Shown: positions 7,793-17,335 of the stretch, one piece after another
Position numbering within the stretch: the first letter of the stretch is position 1
Layout of the letters: every line of letters starts with the position of its first letter
Assembly: GCA_024398615.1 (NCBI GenBank)
Contig: JAKSIU010000022.1
Span: 1 to 44,410, forward strand
Origin: Bacteroidaceae bacterium
Lineage (GTDB): Bacteria; Bacteroidota; Bacteroidia; Bacteroidales; Bacteroidaceae
Direction of reading: 5' to 3'
DNA: 44,410 bases
Made by a program: the position numbers and the translations under genes
Notes under the pieces: generated by a model
What the model saw: the letters and a program-made list of their open reading frames with translations, nothing else
Databases searched by the model: none
What the model was told of the DNA's origin: nothing

Positions 7793-8788
7793 ATGAGTGA
7801 AAACATTGATATTAGGGAACTGAATGAGCGCATTGAAAGGCAAAGCGCATTCGTGACCAATCTTATGGCTGGAATGGATCAGGTGATAGTAGGACAGAAA
7901 CACCTGGTCGAGTCATTGCTTATAGGTCTGCTTTCAGACGGACATGTTCTTCTTGAAGGTGTTCCCGGTCTTGCCAAGACTTTAGCCATAAAGACCCTTG
8001 CACAGCTTATTGACGGAGGATTCAGCAGAATCCAGTTCACTCCTGATCTTCTGCCTGCCGATGTGGTCGGTACCATGATTTACAGTCAGAAGGACGGGCA
8101 GTTTGTTGCAAAGAAGGGTCCCGTTTTTGCCAACTTCGTACTTGCCGATGAAATTAACCGTGCTCCGGCCAAGGTCCAGAGTGCTCTGCTTGAAGCCATG
8201 CAGGAACGTCAGGTGACTCTGGGCGGTGAGACTTTCAGCCTTCCCAAGCCGTTCCTGGTGCTTGCGACTCAGAATCCTATAGAGCAGGAGGGTACATATC
8301 CTCTTCCCGAGGCTCAGGTTGACCGATTCATGCTGAAGGCCGTAATCGGTTATCCCAAGATTGAAGAGGAAAAGAAAATCATCCACCAGCAGATTCATCA
8401 CGAGGTCGGTACTGTCAAGCCGGTCATGACTTGCGATGACATTATTCAGGCACGCAAGGTCGTGGAACTGGTATATCTGGATGAGAAGATTGAGCAGTAC
8501 ATTGCCGACATTGTCTTTGCAACACGTTATCCTGAAAAGTACGGACTCAAGGAGATAAGCAGCTTCATCTCATTCGGTGCATCACCGCGTGCTTCAATCA
8601 ATCTGGCTCTTGCCGCCCGTTCATACGCTTTCATCAAGCGCCGCGGTTATGTGGTTCCTGAAGATGTCAGAGCCATTGCCCATGATGTGCTGCGTCATCG
8701 TATCGGACTTTCATACGAGGCTGAGGCAGCCAACGTGACCGCCGATGAACTTGTCAGCCGTATTCTGAACAAGGTTGAAGTGCCTTGA
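7793..8788 (+). CDS. MoxR-family AAA+ ATPase
   Basis: A 331-aa AAA+ protein: Walker A GVPGLAKT (56-63), Walker B with LADEINRAPAK, sensor ATQNPIEQEGTYPLPEAQ and the C-terminal lid. MoxR ATPases work as chaperones with von Willebrand A proteins. It heads the Bat cluster, and the next gene starts 4 nt after its stop. The 134-nt gap before it (7659-7792) is AT-rich and has no promoter that fits the consensus well. Confidence 0.95.
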   Translation: MSENIDIRELNERIERQSAFVTNLMAGMDQVIVGQKHLVESLLIGLLSDGHVLLEGVPGLAKTLAIKTLAQLIDGGFSRIQFTPDLLPADVVGTMIYSQKDGQFVAKKGPVFANFVLADEINRAPAKVQSALLEAMQERQVTLGGETFSLPKPFLVLATQNPIEQEGTYPLPEAQVDRFMLKAVIGYPKIEEEKKIIHQQIHHEVGTVKPVMTCDDIIQARKVVELVYLDEKIEQYIADIVFATRYPEKYGLKEISSFISFGASPRASINLALAARSYAFIKRRGYVVPEDVRAIAHDVLRHRIGLSYEAEAANVTADELVSRILNKVEVP

Positions 8789-8792
8789 TAAA

Positions 8793-9662
8793 ATGGAGAC
8801 CGCTGAACTCATTGCCAAGGTCCGCAAGATAGAGATCAAGACCCGTGGTCTGTCAAACAATATCTTTGCAGGACAGTACCATACCGCCTTCAAAGGTCGT
8901 GGTATGGCATTCAGTGAAGTACGCGAATACCAGTATGGTGATGATGCCCGCGACATTGACTGGAATGTTACGGCAAGGATGAACAAGCCGTACAGCAAGG
9001 TCTATGAGGAGGAACGTGAGCTCACTGTGATGCTTCTCGTCGATGTTTCAAACAGTCTGAATTTCGGTTCCGATACCTGTATGAAACGCGAAATGCTCAC
9101 TGAGATTGCTGCCACGCTGGCGTTTGCCGCCATTCAGAACAACGATAAGGTCGGCCTGCTGTTTTTCAGTGACAGGATAGAGAAGTTCATACCACCGCAG
9201 AAGGGACGTCGTCACATTCTGTATCTTATCAGGGAACTGCTTGATTTCCAGCCTGAAAGCAATGCTACCGATATATCCAAACCTCTGGTGTTCCTGACCG
9301 ATGCGGTCAAGAAGAGATGTACGGCATTCCTTCTGAGCGATTTCCTTGATTCCGGTGATTTCAGCAACGCGCTTACCATTGCCAACCGCAAGCATGATGT
9401 CGTGGCTCTGCGCGTTTACGACCGCCGTATGGAAGAACTTCCTGATGTCGGACTTGTGCTTATGCAGGATCTGGAATCAGGTCAGACCATGTATGTAGAC
9501 AGTTCGTCAAAGGCAGTCAGAAAAGCTCATGACACCTGGTTCCGTGAAAGCAGCGAACGCCTGAATGATATTCTGACCCGCAGCCGCGTTGACAGTGTTT
9601 CTGTCAGGACTGACCAGGATTATGTCAAGGCCCTGATGAGTCTGTTTGCTAAAAGAAACTGA
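8793..9662 (+). CDS. DUF58 domain protein of the Bat cluster
   Basis: A 289-aa cytoplasmic-looking protein with the DUF58 signature FKGRGMAFSEVREYQYGDDARDIDWNVTAR split across residues 30-60, followed by a VWA-like fold: MLLVDVSNSLNFGS holds the DxSxS metal site. DUF58 proteins are regular partners of MoxR ATPases. ATG 8793 is chosen because an upstream TTG at 8775 would overlap moxR and add six residues without similarity. Confidence 0.9.
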   Translation: METAELIAKVRKIEIKTRGLSNNIFAGQYHTAFKGRGMAFSEVREYQYGDDARDIDWNVTARMNKPYSKVYEEERELTVMLLVDVSNSLNFGSDTCMKREMLTEIAATLAFAAIQNNDKVGLLFFSDRIEKFIPPQKGRRHILYLIRELLDFQPESNATDISKPLVFLTDAVKKRCTAFLLSDFLDSGDFSNALTIANRKHDVVALRVYDRRMEELPDVGLVLMQDLESGQTMYVDSSSKAVRKAHDTWFRESSERLNDILTRSRVDSVSVRTDQDYVKALMSLFAKRN

Positions 9663-9664
9663 TT

Positions 9665-10753
9665 ATGAACAGGATAAAATCATTCTTTTCTACGGTTCTG
9701 GCATTTGTGCTGGTTGCATGTCCGGTATGTGCGTCGGATGATGCTGCAGTTCATGCCAGTCTTGATTCAATGATGCTGTGGGTGGGACAGCAGACCGGTC
9801 TTCACATTGAAGTCAGTTGTGACAGGGATCAGGAAATAGAGTTCCCTCTGTTTTCCGACACCATTGTTCGCGGTCTTGAGATAGTTCCTCCTGTAGTAAC
9901 TGATACACAGTTGATTAACGGAGGTAAGAGAATGACCGTTACAAGGACATACATTGTAACCTGTTTTGATTCGGCGCTGATATTCATTCCGCCACTTCCT
10001 GTAAAGGTTGACGGAGAAGAGTTCCAATCCGATGCTCTTGCCCTGTCATTCCAGACATTTGAAATTCCTGAAGGACACGAGAAGGAACTGTTCCCGCCAA
10101 AGGAGAACATGGATGCACGTATTACCGCAGCTGAACTCAAACTGCCGCTTCTGTTCCTTTTCCTGGCGGTTGCCTGCACTATTGTCGGCTTATACCTGTT
10201 TCAGCGATATCGCGATAATAAGCCTATTATCAGGAAGATAAAGCTGGAACCTAAAGTGCCGGCACATGTCCGCGCATTAGGTGAGATTGAATCTTTGAGA
10301 CAGTCTGGCAGCGCACATGATCAGGATCCCAAGACATATTATACAAGACTGACCGACATTCTCCGTACTTACATTGACGAAAGGTTCGGCTTCAATGCCA
10401 TGGAGATGACATCGGACCAGATTATTGAAAATCTTGAGAATCATCCGGATCATGCTCTTCTGGATGAACTGAAGGGACTGCTCTCCACGGCCGATATGGT
10501 CAAGTTTGCAAAGGTGCGTCCTCTTCTTGGCGAAAATGACAGGAACCTTCTTGGCGCGGTTGAATTCGTCAAGGAAACGCAGCTGGAACTGACTCCCGAA
10601 GAGCTCAATCCCAAACTGGAAGAGACTGTGGTTGAGGAAAGACGCAGCAAGGAGGCTGGAATAGCCATCCTTTCCGTATGTCTGGTTCTGGGGGCTGCAG
10701 CAGTGACCATGGCGGTTCTTTTCTTTGTCAAAGTGTATTATCTGTTTTTCTAA
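9665..10753 (+). CDS. Bat-cluster membrane protein (DUF4381-like)
   Basis: A 362-aa protein with a signal peptide (residues 1-23, ending VCAS), a periplasmic beta-rich domain of about 130 residues, a transmembrane segment near 158-177 (LPLLFLFLAVACTIVGLYLF), a cytoplasmic region with the pattern YYTRLTDILRTYIDERFGFNAMEMTSDQII, and a second transmembrane segment at the C-terminus (340-361). The cytoplasmic region resembles DUF4381 and the tail of BatD. It sits between DUF58 and batA with a 2-nt gap from the former. A structural role in the Bat complex is inferred. Confidence 0.8.
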   Translation: MNRIKSFFSTVLAFVLVACPVCASDDAAVHASLDSMMLWVGQQTGLHIEVSCDRDQEIEFPLFSDTIVRGLEIVPPVVTDTQLINGGKRMTVTRTYIVTCFDSALIFIPPLPVKVDGEEFQSDALALSFQTFEIPEGHEKELFPPKENMDARITAAELKLPLLFLFLAVACTIVGLYLFQRYRDNKPIIRKIKLEPKVPAHVRALGEIESLRQSGSAHDQDPKTYYTRLTDILRTYIDERFGFNAMEMTSDQIIENLENHPDHALLDELKGLLSTADMVKFAKVRPLLGENDRNLLGAVEFVKETQLELTPEELNPKLEETVVEERRSKEAGIAILSVCLVLGAAAVTMAVLFFVKVYYLFF

Positions 10754-10768
10754 AGTACAATCACAATC

Positions 10769-11767
10769 ATGATATTCGCAAACAGAGCATGCCTTCTGAT
10801 TATGCTGGCGGTCATTCCGTTGACCATCTGGTATATTCTTAAGGGGCGTAAAAGGAAAGCTTCTCTGGCCGTGCCTTCGCTTGCGCCTTATTCGTCATTG
10901 CCAAAGAGTTGGAAATCATATCTCCAGCATCTGCCTTTCATTTTCTCAATGGCTTCCATAGTGCTTCTGTCAATCATTCTTGCCCGTCCTCAGACTACAG
11001 ACAGCTGGCAGGATACTGAGATTGAAGGCATTGACATAATGATGTGCATGGACGTTTCTACCAGTATGCTTGCCGAAGACCTGAAGCCGAACCGCATTGA
11101 AGCTGCCAAGGAGGTGGCATCGCAGTTCATTGCCGGCAGACCGAATGACAATATCGGACTTTCCATCTTTGCCGGAGAGGCTTTCACGCAATGTCCTATG
11201 ACTGTTGATCATGCTGTTCTTCTGAACATGTTCCAGAATGTGAGCAGCGACATAGCAGCCAGGGGAATCATAGATGACGGAACAGCCATCGGCATGGGAC
11301 TTGCAAATGCAATAAGTCGTCTTAAGGACAGTGAGGCAAAGTCAAAGGTAATCATACTGCTGACTGACGGTTCCAACAACAGGGGCGAAATATCACCGCT
11401 CACTGCCGCCGAAATGGCAAAGAGCTTCGGAATCAGAGTCTATACCATAGGTGTAGGCACGAACGGTACTGCGCCTTATCCTGTCCAGTCTGCCTTTGGT
11501 ACCCAATATGTCAATATGGCTGTTGAAATTGACGAGGACATGCTCCGTCGCATTGCAACCGAAACCGATGGCATATACTACCGTGCGACCAGCAACAGTA
11601 AGCTGCAGGAGGTTTATGAGCAGATTGATAAATTGGAACGTACCAAGTTGCAGGTCAAGGAGTTCAGCCGTAATGAAGAGGAATATCAGCCGTTTGCTCT
11701 GGCTTTGGTCCTGCTTCTTCTGGCATCGGTCATTCTCAAACAGACCGTATTGAGGACAATACCATGA
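10769..11767 (+). CDS. batA: BatA, von Willebrand A membrane protein
   Basis: A 332-aa protein with two N-terminal transmembrane helices (7-25, 55-72), a VWA domain from about 88 to 290 with the MIDAS motif DVSTSM plus a later TDG (LLTDGSNNRGE), and a C-terminal transmembrane helix. The domain should face the periplasm or cytoplasm between helices 2 and 3; topology is not settled by sequence. BatA belongs to the aerotolerance system first described in Bacteroides. First of two VWA genes in tandem. Confidence 0.92.
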   Translation: MIFANRACLLIMLAVIPLTIWYILKGRKRKASLAVPSLAPYSSLPKSWKSYLQHLPFIFSMASIVLLSIILARPQTTDSWQDTEIEGIDIMMCMDVSTSMLAEDLKPNRIEAAKEVASQFIAGRPNDNIGLSIFAGEAFTQCPMTVDHAVLLNMFQNVSSDIAARGIIDDGTAIGMGLANAISRLKDSEAKSKVIILLTDGSNNRGEISPLTAAEMAKSFGIRVYTIGVGTNGTAPYPVQSAFGTQYVNMAVEIDEDMLRRIATETDGIYYRATSNSKLQEVYEQIDKLERTKLQVKEFSRNEEEYQPFALALVLLLLASVILKQTVLRTIP

Positions 11768-11789
11768 CGTTTAAACAAAAGTAGAAATC

Positions 11790-12830
11790 ATGTTCAAGTT
11801 TGCAAATCCGGAATATCTCTACCTGCTGTCAGTACTTGTGCTGATGGTGGCATTGAGGATTATATCAAACGTGCGCCGAAAGAAGAGAATTGAGGCGTAC
11901 GGTGACTGGAAACTGCTGTCTGGGCTCATGCCCGACCTTTCAACATGGAGAAACAGTCTTCAGTTCTGGCTGCTGTTCGCAGCATTCGGACTGGGCTGCA
12001 TAATGCTGGCAAGACCTCAGTTCGGTTCCAAGCAGGAAACCGTGACCCGTCGTGGCATTGAGACCGTCATTGCCCTGGACATTTCAAATTCCATGCTGGC
12101 CGATGATGTGGCTCCCAACCGTCTTGAAAAGTCAAAGAGAATAGTCTCAAACCTTGTCGACCGCTTCAAGGATGACAAGATTGGTCTCATTGTATTTGCC
12201 GGTGACGCCTTTGTCCAGCTGCCTATTACCAGTGACTTTGTCAGCGCCAAGGTGTTCCTTAACACCATTTCGCCTGAGTTGATTGCCCGTCAGGGTACTG
12301 ACATCAAGGCAGCCCTTGACCTTGCTCAGCGCAGTTTCACTCCGAACGAAGGTGTCGGTAAGGCCATCATTGTGATAACCGATGGCGAAAACCACGAAGG
12401 TGGGGCTATTGAAGCCGCGCAGGAGGCCGCACAGAAAGGATTCATGGTTAATGTTCTTGGAGTGGGACTGCCATCGGGCTCACCGATACCTGAAGGAAAG
12501 AACGGACAGTTCCGTCGTGACAAGGAGGGGAATGTCGTGGTAACCAAGCTTAACGAAAGCATGTGCCGTGAGATTGCCGCTGCCGGAAACGGTTCGTATT
12601 TTTATGTCGACAATTCCAATGCGGCCGAAAAGGCACTTGTCGAACAGTTGGATAAACTGGCAAAGGCCGATATGGAGACTACGGTCTATACTGAATATGA
12701 CGAACAGTTCCGCATTCTGGCATGGATTGTTCTTGTTCTGGTAATTGTGGCTGCAGTCATTACTGAAAGCCGTAATCCCAGACTTAAGGGTAAGAACTGG
12801 CTTAAACAACTTGTTGAAAGGAAAGAATGA
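11790..12830 (+). CDS. batB: BatB, von Willebrand A membrane protein
   Basis: A 346-aa paralogue of BatA with the same layout: N-terminal helices (8-24, 56-73), VWA domain with MIDAS motif DISNSM and ITDGENHEGG, then a C-terminal helix (about 305-323). The gene overlaps batC by 4 nt (ATGA). The two VWA proteins probably form a heteromer regulated by the MoxR ATPase; this is inferred from family context. Confidence 0.92.
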   Translation: MFKFANPEYLYLLSVLVLMVALRIISNVRRKKRIEAYGDWKLLSGLMPDLSTWRNSLQFWLLFAAFGLGCIMLARPQFGSKQETVTRRGIETVIALDISNSMLADDVAPNRLEKSKRIVSNLVDRFKDDKIGLIVFAGDAFVQLPITSDFVSAKVFLNTISPELIARQGTDIKAALDLAQRSFTPNEGVGKAIIVITDGENHEGGAIEAAQEAAQKGFMVNVLGVGLPSGSPIPEGKNGQFRRDKEGNVVVTKLNESMCREIAAAGNGSYFYVDNSNAAEKALVEQLDKLAKADMETTVYTEYDEQFRILAWIVLVLVIVAAVITESRNPRLKGKNWLKQLVERKE

Positions 12831-13588
12831 AAAGGACAGTATTGATTTTTCTGCTTGCCGCATGTTCGCAGCTATGCATGGCGCAACGGACTGACCGTTC
12901 GTATGTGAGAAGTGGCAACCGGCTTTACGGTGACAGTCTGTTTGTCAAGGCCGAAGAGAACTATCTGAAAGCTGCCGATGTGAATCCGGATATGCCACAG
13001 GCATCGTTCAATCTGGGAAATACATATATTGCCCAGCAGAAGGCCCAGGAAGCTATGGAACAGTTCCGTAAGACAGCCGGGCTGTTGGAGGCCAGAAAAA
13101 ATGATCCTTCAGTTCAGGCTAATCCAAGGGAATTGGAAAAGGTGAAGAAGGAACTGGCTGCAGCATACCATAATGAAGGAATCGTGTTCCATGCATCCGA
13201 ACAGTATGACAAAGCCGTGGAATCGTACAAGCAGGCTTTGAGAAATAACCCTAATGATGACGAGACACGTTACAATATGATTCTGGCACAGAAAATGCTG
13301 AAACAGCAGCAGGATCAACAGCAGGATCAACAGGATCAGCAGCAGGACCAGCAGGATCAGCAGCAAGACCAGCAGGACCAGCAACAGAACCAGCAGAATC
13401 AGCAACAGGATCAGCAGGATCAGGACGAGCAGCAGCAACAGCAGCAACCCCAGTCTGAGGAAATGTCGAAGGAAAATGCCGAGCAGTTGCTTCAGGCTGC
13501 CATGCAGGATGAAAAGGAGGTGCAGGAACGTGTTCAGCAGCAGATGATGCAGGTAAGTCCCAAAAAACAACTTGAAAAGGATTGGTAA
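12827..13588 (+). CDS. batC: BatC, TPR protein with Gln/Asp-rich tail
   Basis: A 253-aa secreted or lipid-anchored protein: signal sequence ending near ACSQLCMAQ, TPR units at about 22-60 and 105-150 (YHNEGIVFHASEQYDKAVESYKQAL), and then roughly 55 residues of almost pure Gln and Asp (QQDQQDQQQDQQ...), before an acidic/Lys C-terminus. TPR units are protein-binding. The tail is encoded by degenerate CAG/CAR-GAY repeats (13303-13450). The gene overlaps batB and ends 2 nt before batD. Confidence 0.88.
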   Translation: MKRTVLIFLLAACSQLCMAQRTDRSYVRSGNRLYGDSLFVKAEENYLKAADVNPDMPQASFNLGNTYIAQQKAQEAMEQFRKTAGLLEARKNDPSVQANPRELEKVKKELAAAYHNEGIVFHASEQYDKAVESYKQALRNNPNDDETRYNMILAQKMLKQQQDQQQDQQDQQQDQQDQQQDQQDQQQNQQNQQQDQQDQDEQQQQQQPQSEEMSKENAEQLLQAAMQDEKEVQERVQQQMMQVSPKKQLEKDW

Positions 13589-13590
13589 AG

Positions 13591-15450
13591 ATGAGAATAT
13601 CTGATAGAATTGCACGGATTTCACTTTGGGCGGTGATTCTGCTCATTTGTGGAGTAGGGAAGGTGTATGCCGATGAACTGTCATTCACAGCGCAGGCTCC
13701 ACAGGCAGTAGTGCTGGGCGACAGGTTCAATATTTCGTATGTGGTCAATACGCGTAATGTGAAGGATTTCCGTCCGCCACAGATGAACGGATTGTCTGTG
13801 CTTTCAGGCCCGAACACATCGACATCGTCAAGCATAACCGTTGTCAATGGCAAAACCACACAGAATACCACCATAAAATTCACCTTTACTGTTGTGGCCA
13901 ATGAAGAGGGGACAATTGAAATCGGTCCCGCCAGCATCACTGCCGAAAAGGAGAAGATGGAATCCAATGGCCTGACCATTAAGGTGCTGCCGCCAGATCA
14001 GAATACCCAGAGCTCAAATCCGGGAGCAGGACAGGGTAGCGGTCGTTCCGGAGGACAGTCGCAGAACGGAACTGTTTCGGCCGATGATCTTTTCATGCTG
14101 GCTAGTGTTGACCGCACGAATGTCTATGAACAGGAAGCGTTGCTGCTTACATATAAGGTCTATGTCGCACCCAGCATAGAACTGACCAGCTTGACAACCA
14201 AGATGCCTGATCTCAAGAATTTCCACGTCCAGGAGGTCGAGCTTCCCCAGCAGAAGGAGTTCCAGCTTGAACATTACAACGGACGTAACTATCGTTCTCT
14301 GGTGTGGAGCCAGTACGTACTGTTCCCTCAACATAGCGGAGAACTGGAAATTCCCTCCAATACATTTGAAGGCGTTATCCAGCAGCCTGTCGAGAGCAAT
14401 GACATGTTCGATTTCTTCTTCAATGCAGGCCGCTATGTCCAGATGAAGAAGGATCTGGTGACGCGTTCCATTAAGGTTAACGTCAAACCGCTTCCGCAGG
14501 GAAAGACCCAGAGTTTCTATGGCGGTGTGGGTGATTTCAGCATCAGTTCCACCATCAGTTCAACAGAGGTTTCAGCAAATGATGCAATTACTCTCAGGGT
14601 CGTTCTTTCCGGTACAGGTAACCTTAAACTGGTCAAGACTCCCGAAGTCAAGTTCCCTCAGGACTTTGACATATACGATCCCAAGATAGAGAACAAGTAT
14701 AATATCAGGGGAGGCCGTCAGACTGGAAATAAGGTGTTTGAATATCTTGTCATTCCGCGTCATGCCGGCCAGTTTACGATTCCTCCTGTCGAATTCCAGT
14801 ACTTTGATACCAAGACATCGGAATACAGGACCATTCAGACCGAGTCATACGACATTTCAGTTGCCAAAGGACAGGGTGGGGAACAGTCACAGGTTGCAGC
14901 CGGTTCTTACGTGAGCAAGGAAGAACTGAAATATGTGGGACAGGATGTCCGATTCCACGCCACACCTGCCAAGTTGCAGGCTCAGGACGACATGCTTCTT
15001 GATTCACTGCCATTCTGGTTATGCATAATTGTTCCGGTCATAATACTGGCAGGACTCGTGCTTATGCGCAGCAAACGTGCAGGTGACAAGGCCAATCAGG
15101 CAGGAGTACGCATCAAGAAGGCCGGTTCGGTTGCTTCCAAGCGTCTCAAGAAGGCCGGTAAGCTTATGAAGGCAGGTGAAAAGGACCAGTTCTATGATGA
15201 GATGATGCGGGCCATGAACGGATATCTGGGAGACCGGTTGTCAATTCCTGTATCGGATCTGTCAAAGGATAACATCCGTGAGACTCTTAAGGAACGTGGG
15301 GCAGGCGAGGAGCTCGTTTCCATGATTCTCAGACTGATGGATGACTGTGAGTTTGCACGGTTTGCTCCAGGTGACGATACAGGTCGCATGGACCGTCTGT
15401 TTGAGGAGGCATCAGAGACAATAGGACGAATTGAAAATTCCATCAAATGA
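13591..15450 (+). CDS. batD: BatD, oxygen-tolerance family protein
   Basis: A 619-aa protein with a signal peptide (1-27, ending VYADE), a large periplasmic region of beta-sandwich repeats (starting LSFTAQAPQAVVLGDRFNISYVV), one transmembrane helix near 473-492 and a C-terminal cytoplasmic domain (KDQFYDEMMRAMNGYLGDRLSIP...) like the one in the 9665 gene. An in-frame TTG upstream is ignored in favour of ATG 13591. Its stop overlaps the batE start (ATGA). Confidence 0.92.
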   Translation: MRISDRIARISLWAVILLICGVGKVYADELSFTAQAPQAVVLGDRFNISYVVNTRNVKDFRPPQMNGLSVLSGPNTSTSSSITVVNGKTTQNTTIKFTFTVVANEEGTIEIGPASITAEKEKMESNGLTIKVLPPDQNTQSSNPGAGQGSGRSGGQSQNGTVSADDLFMLASVDRTNVYEQEALLLTYKVYVAPSIELTSLTTKMPDLKNFHVQEVELPQQKEFQLEHYNGRNYRSLVWSQYVLFPQHSGELEIPSNTFEGVIQQPVESNDMFDFFFNAGRYVQMKKDLVTRSIKVNVKPLPQGKTQSFYGGVGDFSISSTISSTEVSANDAITLRVVLSGTGNLKLVKTPEVKFPQDFDIYDPKIENKYNIRGGRQTGNKVFEYLVIPRHAGQFTIPPVEFQYFDTKTSEYRTIQTESYDISVAKGQGGEQSQVAAGSYVSKEELKYVGQDVRFHATPAKLQAQDDMLLDSLPFWLCIIVPVIILAGLVLMRSKRAGDKANQAGVRIKKAGSVASKRLKKAGKLMKAGEKDQFYDEMMRAMNGYLGDRLSIPVSDLSKDNIRETLKERGAGEELVSMILRLMDDCEFARFAPGDDTGRMDRLFEEASETIGRIENSIK

Positions 15451-16262
15451 AAATGACTATGAGAAAGACAATGATTCTGATGTCATTGCTGACCTTGTTC
15501 TCTGTTTCAGGTCAGGCTCAGGACAACAACGAAGCTCAGAGCGAAAGCGGTGCGCAGGGTATTTCCAATGAGATTACTGTCGAAAAGGCCGACAGTGCCT
15601 ATATCCAGGGCGATTTCCTTACAGCCATATCCATGTACGAGCATATAATTGCAAATGATGGTGTCAATGCGACCTTGTACATGAATCTTGGAAATGCCTG
15701 GTTCCAGCAGGATGAGATTGCCAAGGCTATTCTCAATTATGAACGCGCATATCTGTTGGATCCTACGGATGACGATATACGTTTTAATCTGGAACTTGCC
15801 CGTACGCATACGGTTGACAAGGTGAACCCAAGAAGTGAACTGTTCTTTAACGTCTGGTTCCGCTCTGTCATGAACTGGCTCGATGTCAGGCAATGGACAA
15901 TACTGACCATAATTCTGTTTGTCCTTTTCGTCTGCTGTTCGGCAGTGCTCCTGTTCTCAGGGAAAAGGACCGTTCGTAAAATATCGTTGGGTTTAGGTGC
16001 CTTTTTCTTGTGTGTTTCCGTTTTATCATATATCTTCGCTTCAACACAGAAGGGAAACATCAGTCATCGTGACACTGCAATCATAATGGAGGCAAGCGTT
16101 ACGGTCAAGAGCACCCCAATTGAAAGTGGTACGGATCTGTTTACTTTGCATGAAGGCCGTAAAGTCGAGATTCTGGATTCCAGCATGAAAGAATGGGTCG
16201 AGATAAGACTTGAGGACGGAAATACGGGGTGGCTTCCGGTTTCGGTAATGGAAATAATTTAA
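15447..16262 (+). CDS. batE: BatE, TPR and SH3-like protein
   Basis: A 271-aa protein with a signal peptide (1-24), TPR units (about 45-115, ATLYMNLGNAWFQQDEIAKAILNYERAYLLDP), two transmembrane helices (about 147-168 and 174-192) and a C-terminal bacterial SH3 domain (EASVTVKSTPIESGTDLFTLHEG... to GNTGWLPVSVMEII). SH3 domains of this type often bind cell-wall components. Last canonical bat gene; the phosphatase gene follows after 14 nt. Confidence 0.9.
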   Translation: MKMTMRKTMILMSLLTLFSVSGQAQDNNEAQSESGAQGISNEITVEKADSAYIQGDFLTAISMYEHIIANDGVNATLYMNLGNAWFQQDEIAKAILNYERAYLLDPTDDDIRFNLELARTHTVDKVNPRSELFFNVWFRSVMNWLDVRQWTILTIILFVLFVCCSAVLLFSGKRTVRKISLGLGAFFLCVSVLSYIFASTQKGNISHRDTAIIMEASVTVKSTPIESGTDLFTLHEGRKVEILDSSMKEWVEIRLEDGNTGWLPVSVMEII

Positions 16263-16276
16263 ATAATGAAAGATTA

Positions 16277-16990
16277 ATGATTGATATACAAGGTCTTATC
16301 GAGACAGACAGGTTAGCTACGCTGGCGTTGAACGGCAGCGATTCCCTGTATCTTGATGGGGTTGCCCATTTGTATACCACTATCTTTATCTGGATTCCAC
16401 TTGCTTTATTTGCAATATACATGATTCTCCGTAACGTTGAAGCCCGGAGAATCATTCCTGTTTTATTACTGCTTGTAATAACGGTAGTGATTTGTGACCG
16501 TGTGTCATCAGGTCTTGCCAAGCCCATGTTTGAACGTTTCAGACCGACCAGAGATCCTGCCATGATGGACATGGTTGATACCGTAAATGGCTATCGTGGA
16601 GGACGCTTCGGATTCTTTTCCGGTCATGCCGCCAATTCCTTTGGTCTTGCAGTCTTGTTCATGTGGCTTGTCAGAGACTGGTGGTTCGGCTTGTCTGTAG
16701 GACTTTGGGCTACACTTAATTCACTGATACGTACTTATTTAGGAGTCCATTTCTTGGGCGATATCCTTGTCGGGGCAATTTTTGGCACTCTTGTAGGCAC
16801 GTTGGTTTATTGGGCTTACAGACTGTTTGCCTCCAGCAAGTCTTTCAGTTTTGTCCACATTGACCGCTATAGTAACAAATATTCGAGTTCAGGATTCCTT
16901 AAGAGTGACATATATGGTTTTCTGATATGTCTGTACGGTACATTTGCAGTAATCATGATAACTGCATGTATAACTCAGGGAATTGCATGA
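16277..16990 (+). CDS. PAP2-family membrane phosphatase
   Basis: A 237-aa polytopic protein with the three-part PAP2 active site: KPMFERFRPTRD (motif 1), FFSGHAANSFG (motif 2, catalytic His) and RTYLGVHFLGDILVG (motif 3). Such enzymes dephosphorylate lipid phosphates such as undecaprenyl or phosphatidylglycerol pyrophosphates at the membrane. ATG 16277 is preferred, because longer starts overlap batE. Spacing suggests cotranscription with the Bat genes; a functional link is not shown. Confidence 0.9.
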   Translation: MIDIQGLIETDRLATLALNGSDSLYLDGVAHLYTTIFIWIPLALFAIYMILRNVEARRIIPVLLLLVITVVICDRVSSGLAKPMFERFRPTRDPAMMDMVDTVNGYRGGRFGFFSGHAANSFGLAVLFMWLVRDWWFGLSVGLWATLNSLIRTYLGVHFLGDILVGAIFGTLVGTLVYWAYRLFASSKSFSFVHIDRYSNKYSSSGFLKSDIYGFLICLYGTFAVIMITACITQGIA

Positions 16991-17021
16991 TATCAAATGA
17001 AATAACCAAAAAAATGCTTAT

Positions 17022-17273
17022 ATGACCAGATTAATCACATTCAATGAACTGCGCCAGATCAAGGCGCAACTGCCGGAAGGCAGCATTCACAGAATCGCCG
17101 ACGAGCTTAACCTTGACGTTGCAACTGTCCGCAATTTCTTTGGCGGTACTGATTACAAAAAAGGTTCTGCTGTTGGAATCCACATTGAACCAGGTCCAAA
17201 TGGTGGCAGCGTTCTTATTGATGACACAACAGTTCTTGATCGCGCTCTGGAAATACTTGCTGAAAACAAGTGA
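17022..17273 (+). CDS. Small HTH-like protein of Bacteroidetes type
   Basis: An 83-aa acidic protein. Residues 5-40 look like a helix-turn-helix (RQIKAQLPEGSIHRIADELNLDVATVRNFF), followed by GIHIEPGPNGGSVLIDDTTVLDRALEILA, which is beta-strand then helix. I recognise it as a conserved type in Bacteroidetes but not with a name. DNA binding is plausible and unproven. It ends 60 nt before a two-way terminator. Confidence 0.8.
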   Translation: MTRLITFNELRQIKAQLPEGSIHRIADELNLDVATVRNFFGGTDYKKGSAVGIHIEPGPNGGSVLIDDTTVLDRALEILAENK

Positions 17274-17335
17274 CTGTAGCGACTGATCCTATTGTTACAT
17301 AATAACTATTATGTTAAATAGGACATTGTAAAAGA

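Noticed and set aside
13303-13450. CRISPR-like repetition
   Set aside because: Units are short, degenerate and in frame within batC, with no spacers; no CRISPR array is present in the window.
13109-13624. Minus-strand frame with a very long leucine/isoleucine run
   Set aside because: It is the reverse reading of the CAG-rich Gln/Asp tract of batC, so the apparent membrane segments are an artefact of composition.
13251-13979. Minus-strand 242-codon frame over batC and batD
   Set aside because: Low-complexity Ala/Asp/Pro repeat caused by the same tract; no start context or motif.
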